Assembly: GCA_007136525.1 (NCBI GenBank)
Contig: SLGU01000185.1
Span: 1-9,720 of the forward strand
Reading direction: 5' to 3'
Source of the DNA: Desulfobacteraceae bacterium
Lineage (GTDB): Bacteria > Desulfobacterota > Desulfobacteria > Desulfobacterales > Desulfosalsimonadaceae
Length of the DNA: 9,720 nucleotides
A model generated the notes under the pieces. That model searched no databases. It was not told where the DNA came from and worked only from the letters and a program-made list of their open reading frames with translations. Made by a program: the position numbers and the translations under genes. Positions 7,884 to 9,720 of this stretch are shown piece after piece (within the stretch, counting starts at the first letter, position 1; each line of letters starts with the position of its first letter).

Positions 7884-7911
7884 ATACAGCCGTTGTTCAC
7901 CGGAACTGTAT
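7884..7911. promoter_or_regulatory. Inverted repeat over the kinase-gene transcription start (possible operator)
   Basis: ATACAG (7884-7889) and CTGTAT (7906-7911) form a perfect 6-bp inverted repeat with a 16-nt spacer. The right arm overlaps the proposed -10 box of the leftward promoter, and the centre is at the expected transcription start. A protein bound here would block initiation, so a repressor or autoregulatory site is possible. Such short arms can also arise by chance. Confidence 0.25.
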
Positions 7912-7935
7912 AGCAGGATTCATACCATGTGTAAA
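7907..7935 (-). promoter_or_regulatory. Predicted sigma70 promoter of the kinase operon
   Basis: On the minus strand a TTTACA -35 box (7930-7935) is followed by exactly 17 nt and then TATACA (7907-7912). An extended -10 TG lies one base before the hexamer (TGCTATACA). Each hexamer differs from consensus by one base. Transcription would start near 7900, giving a leader of about 50 nt before the kinase ATG at 7850. Confidence 0.55.
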
Positions 7936-7950
7936 GCATTTAGCCCTTTT

Positions 7951-7965
7951 CCAGGCAATTCCTGG
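7951..7965. promoter_or_regulatory. Palindrome between divergent promoters (candidate regulator binding site)
   Basis: CCAGG (7951-7955) and CCTGG (7961-7965) form a palindrome with a 5-nt centre (CAATT). It is widened by CTTTT immediately before it and AAAAG at 7976-7980. It lies between the two outward-facing -35 boxes, centred about 58 bp upstream of the predicted leftward start and about 73 bp upstream of the rightward one, which are typical activator positions. A dimeric regulator such as the locus-encoded FixJ-like protein could bind here. No direct evidence identifies the protein. Confidence 0.4.
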
Positions 7966-7994
7966 TGTAATCTGCAAAAGAGCGAGGCAATCCC

Positions 7995-8024
7995 TTTACA
8001 CGATGGAGACATCTTTGTTATAAG
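7995..8024 (+). promoter_or_regulatory. Predicted sigma70 promoter for the small membrane peptide / BtrH-like gene pair
   Basis: TTTACA (7995-8000) is followed by an 18-nt spacer and TATAAG (8019-8024), with an extended -10 TG one base upstream (TGTTATAAG). Transcription would start near 8031, about 53 nt before the ATG at 8084. The -35 box lies in an 8-bp inverted repeat with the -35 region of the opposite promoter (GTGTAAAG at 7929-7936, CTTTACAC at 7994-8001). Confidence 0.55.
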
Positions 8025-8083
8025 GCGGGTTAAGATAACTTCCGATATTTTAGAACCCGTCTTTGAAAACAAGGAGAATTTTT

Positions 8084-8239
8084 ATGCTCCGCAGCGCGGC
8101 TTTTAGAGATGCCTTGTTTTTCCATGCCGTATTTTTTGCCGTTGCCATGCCGATAGCCCTATCATTGAAGGGCAGTGCGCTTGGCTTGACTGTCTTCTAC
8201 ACCGGCGCCCTGGCCCTGTCGCTGCTCTGGATCGGGTGA
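8084..8239 (+). CDS. Small two-helix membrane peptide (51 residues), unknown function
   Basis: I do not recognise this protein. It begins MLRSAAFRD, followed by two hydrophobic segments, about residues 11-27 (LFFHAVFFAVAMPIALS) and 33-50 (LGLTVFYTGALALSLLWI). A short SLKGSA turn separates them, which predicts a helical hairpin in the inner membrane. A clear ribosome site (AAGGAG, 8071-8076) lies 7 nt before the ATG, and a predicted promoter lies upstream, so it is well placed for expression. The TGA stop overlaps a possible ATG of the next gene (TGATG, 8237-8241), and it ends 53 nt before the preferred GTG start of the BtrH-like gene, so the two are likely one operon. It ends abruptly after the second helix with Trp-Ile-Gly, so it could also be the remaining N-terminus of a larger membrane protein. 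The codons just after the stop are not hydrophobic. Confidence 0.6.
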   Translation: MLRSAAFRDALFFHAVFFAVAMPIALSLKGSALGLTVFYTGALALSLLWIG

Positions 8240-8280
8240 TGTCATTTTCCTCTCAAATGTGGCCAAACCACAGAAAATAC

Positions 8281-8285
8281 AGGAA
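8281..8285 (+). promoter_or_regulatory. Ribosome binding site deciding the BtrH-like start
   Basis: AGGAA lies 7 nt before the GTG at 8293. The earlier candidates at 8236 (GTG) and 8239 (ATG) have no comparable purine-rich site at the right distance. The GTG at 8293 also places the conserved GRHC motif at residues 11-14, close to the N-terminus as I recall for this family. Confidence 0.5.
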
Positions 8286-8292
8286 CAATACA

Positions 8293-9279
8293 GTGATCAA
8301 ACTGAACCATACCCATCAACCCGGCAGGCATTGCGCCAGTACCGGCATCCGTGACCTGGTGAATTTCCACGGCATTGCCATTGATGAACCGATGTGCTTC
8401 GGCATTGGTGCGGGCCTGGGAATATGGTACCTGAAAGACGGTAACCTGCCCGCAACGCGGATGATCCATGTGCGCTCGCTTGACCTGGAGCACCGGTTCT
8501 TTCGTCATATCCGTGCGCCCTTTGCATGGGAGCAATCAGACGATCCGCAGGAAAGTGAAAACCGTTTGAAAGCCTGCCTGGATAATGGCCGGCCCGCCAT
8601 TATCCAGACGGATATCTATTACCTGCCCTACTATCAGTCAAGCACCCACTTTCCAGGGCACCTCATTACCGTGTGGGGCTACGATGCGACAAAGCGCCTT
8701 TTTTATGTCACCGACACCGAGTGGGAAGGCCTCTTGAGCGTGCCTTTTGACGACCTTTCCAAGGCTCGGTTTTCCGGGGGTGGCCTGTTTGATTTGAAAG
8801 GCAACCTTTTCGCGCCCGCATCGCTGCCGCCCCTTGTTGAACCGGCAACCATTGTCAGCAATGCCCTCGCCCATAACAACCGGGTGCTTGGAGACCGCAG
8901 CAGCCCTTTTCAGGGACTGGCGGCGCTGGATACCTGGCGGGATGACTTAAGCCGATGGGAGCAGTTTGATGACTGGCAATGGACGGCCCGGCTGGCTTAC
9001 CAGGTGATTGAAAAACGCGGCACCGGCGGCGGCGGTTTCAGGTCGATGTATGCAGAGTTTCTGGAAGCAGCAGCCGATGACGTCCGGATAATCGCATCCC
9101 TGGGCCTGCCGGAAAAAATGAGAGAAGCAGCCTCGGCATGGCGCGAATTGGCAGCCGCTCTGAAAGCCGCCTCTGAACGGTCAGTACCTGATTTTGAACA
9201 GGTGAGGGAAAAGCTTGACAGTGTTCGGCTGGCAGAGAATGACTATCATCGAACCGTTGCCGCATGCCGGGCATTTTGA
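8293..9279 (+). CDS. BtrH N-terminal / DUF4872 domain protein (butirosin BtrH-like, putative acyl-transfer or papain-like fold)
   Basis: This cytoplasmic protein has 328 residues from the GTG start; an ATG at 8239 would add 18. The first ~160 residues match the BtrH N-terminal family: HQPGRHCASTGIRDLVNFHG (8-27), MCFGIGAGLGIWYL (34-47), GHLITVWGYD (122-131) and FYVTDTEWEG (137-146). The remainder fits DUF4872, with the motif RGTGGGGFRSMYAEFLEAA (242-260). BtrH of butirosin biosynthesis transfers an amino-acyl side chain from a carrier protein to an aminoglycoside. Cys14, His123 and Asp141 are arranged like a papain/C39-type catalytic triad, but this is my inference. No aminoglycoside or carrier-protein genes are present nearby, so a general acyl transfer, amide-forming or hydrolytic role on an unknown substrate is more likely. 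It lies downstream of the small membrane peptide gene and converges on the SPOR-domain gene. Confidence 0.88.
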   Translation: MIKLNHTHQPGRHCASTGIRDLVNFHGIAIDEPMCFGIGAGLGIWYLKDGNLPATRMIHVRSLDLEHRFFRHIRAPFAWEQSDDPQESENRLKACLDNGRPAIIQTDIYYLPYYQSSTHFPGHLITVWGYDATKRLFYVTDTEWEGLLSVPFDDLSKARFSGGGLFDLKGNLFAPASLPPLVEPATIVSNALAHNNRVLGDRSSPFQGLAALDTWRDDLSRWEQFDDWQWTARLAYQVIEKRGTGGGGFRSMYAEFLEAAADDVRIIASLGLPEKMREAASAWRELAAALKAASERSVPDFEQVREKLDSVRLAENDYHRTVAACRAF

Positions 9280-9317
9280 TGGCATCATGCCGCACAACTG
9301 CCTTTCCGGCAACCCCC

Positions 9318-9720
9318 TCAATGATCCATCTTCTGAATAAAAGCGTTGATCCCGGCTTCTTCCTCCAAGGCTTTAATTACGATTCGGGCATCTGACATAT
9401 TTGCAAACCGGCCGACACGGACAATATGGTATGTTTTCCCCTGGATGAATTTCGAAAACACCGTGGCGTCAAACCGTTTTTCAACCAGCGACCGTCTCTG
9501 GCGCTCGGCATTTTCACGACTGAGAAAAGCACCCGTTTGAATGTAATACAAGGCAACCGCCGGTGGTGCTGGTCTTTCAGGAACAACATCCGGGATGGCA
9601 GCCACGTGGTCTTGTGTGTCAGGCTCCCTGGCAGATGGAACTTCAGGGGCAACCGCCTGATAGTCAGGCGGCGGGGCTGCTGCTTCGGCGTGAAACGCTT
9701 CCGAAGAAGGTCCATCGGGA
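9318..9720 (-). CDS. SPOR-domain protein, C-terminal part (runs off the right edge)
   Basis: The frame is open from its TGA stop to the window edge, so the N-terminus lies outside; a GTG at 9605 is internal, not the start. The visible 134 codons begin with a Pro/Ala/Glu-rich linker (for example AEAAAPPPDYQAVAPEVP) and end with a SPOR domain over the last ~75 residues. The domain has YYIQTGAFLSRENAERQRRSL, YHIVRVGRFANMSDARIVIKAL and a final AFIQKMDH. SPOR domains bind denuded glycan strands of septal peptidoglycan in the periplasm, as in FtsN, DedD and DamX. A cytoplasmic tail and single membrane helix would be expected before the linker but cannot be seen. The gene converges on the BtrH-like gene with a 38-bp gap and is functionally unrelated to the transport locus. 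Confidence 0.85.
   Translation of the reverse strand, partial: PDGPSSEAFHAEAAAPPPDYQAVAPEVPSAREPDTQDHVAAIPDVVPERPAPPAVALYYIQTGAFLSRENAERQRRSLVEKRFDATVFSKFIQGKTYHIVRVGRFANMSDARIVIKALEEEAGINAFIQKMDH

Noticed and set aside
7963..7976. Possible sigma54 -24/-12 promoter (TGGTGTAATCTGCA)
   Set aside because: The spacing between GG and GC is 8 nt instead of the required 10, and the regulator is FixJ-type rather than a sigma54 activator.
7831..8106. Plus-strand frame of 91 codons across the divergent intergenic region
   Set aside because: It overlaps the start of the kinase gene and the small peptide gene, has no recognisable motif, and spans both predicted promoters and the palindrome.
9264..9291. 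Short overlapping hairpins between the convergent BtrH-like and SPOR genes
   Set aside because: Several 5-bp pairings are possible (ATGCC/GGCAT), but none is followed by a U-tract on either strand, so a terminator call is not supported.

Overview
The window looks like a chromosomal piece of a Gram-negative, moderately GC-rich bacterium. The most plausible source is a sulfate-reducer-like member of the Desulfobacterota (the former Deltaproteobacteria). That placement is an inference from the gene mix (TAXI-type TRAP transporter, UspA-type stress protein, FixJ-like two-component genes) and from an interspersed inverted-repeat element whose ends resemble repeats I associate with that group. No rRNA, tRNA, CRISPR array, transposase gene or phage gene was seen.

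Region A (16-7850, all on the minus strand) is a signalling-plus-transport locus. In the direction of transcription it holds: a membrane sensor histidine kinase with a DctB-like periplasmic double-Cache domain, a PAS domain and a HisKA/HATPase transmitter; a FixJ/TodT-type response regulator that overlaps the kinase gene by 4 bp; a stand-alone receiver-domain protein; a TAXI-type periplasmic solute-binding protein; a small secreted lipoprotein with an IPT/TIG-like beta domain; a UspA-family protein; and a fused TRAP permease (small and large membrane subunits in one chain). The simplest reading is that the kinase senses a small carboxylate-like ligand outside the cytoplasmic membrane and the regulators control uptake of that or a related compound. 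The binding protein delivers the compound to the fused permease, and the Usp protein may act as a nucleotide-dependent modulator, as TeaD does for the Halomonas TeaABC transporter. The substrate cannot be read from the sequence.

Between the binding-protein gene and the lipoprotein gene lies a ~150-bp non-coding element with 13-bp terminal inverted repeats, an internal hairpin and a 9-bp flanking direct repeat (CCATAATTG). It looks like a MITE that inserted inside the transport cluster. A second hairpin, possibly a terminator, lies between the lipoprotein and usp genes.

Region B (7851-8083) is a divergent control region. Two back-to-back sigma70-like promoters can be read. Each has a TTTACA -35 box and an extended -10, and a 15-bp palindrome (CCAGG-N5-CCTGG) sits between the two -35 boxes. 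One promoter fires leftward into the kinase operon, the other rightward into region C.

Region C (8084-9279, plus strand) holds a 51-residue two-helix membrane peptide gene, followed directly by a gene for a BtrH_N/DUF4872-family protein, related to the butirosin acyltransferase BtrH and with a papain-like Cys/His/Asp pattern. No aminoglycoside genes are visible nearby, so its substrate is unknown. Region D (9318 to the right edge, minus strand) is the C-terminal part of a SPOR-domain protein that converges on region C and continues beyond the window.
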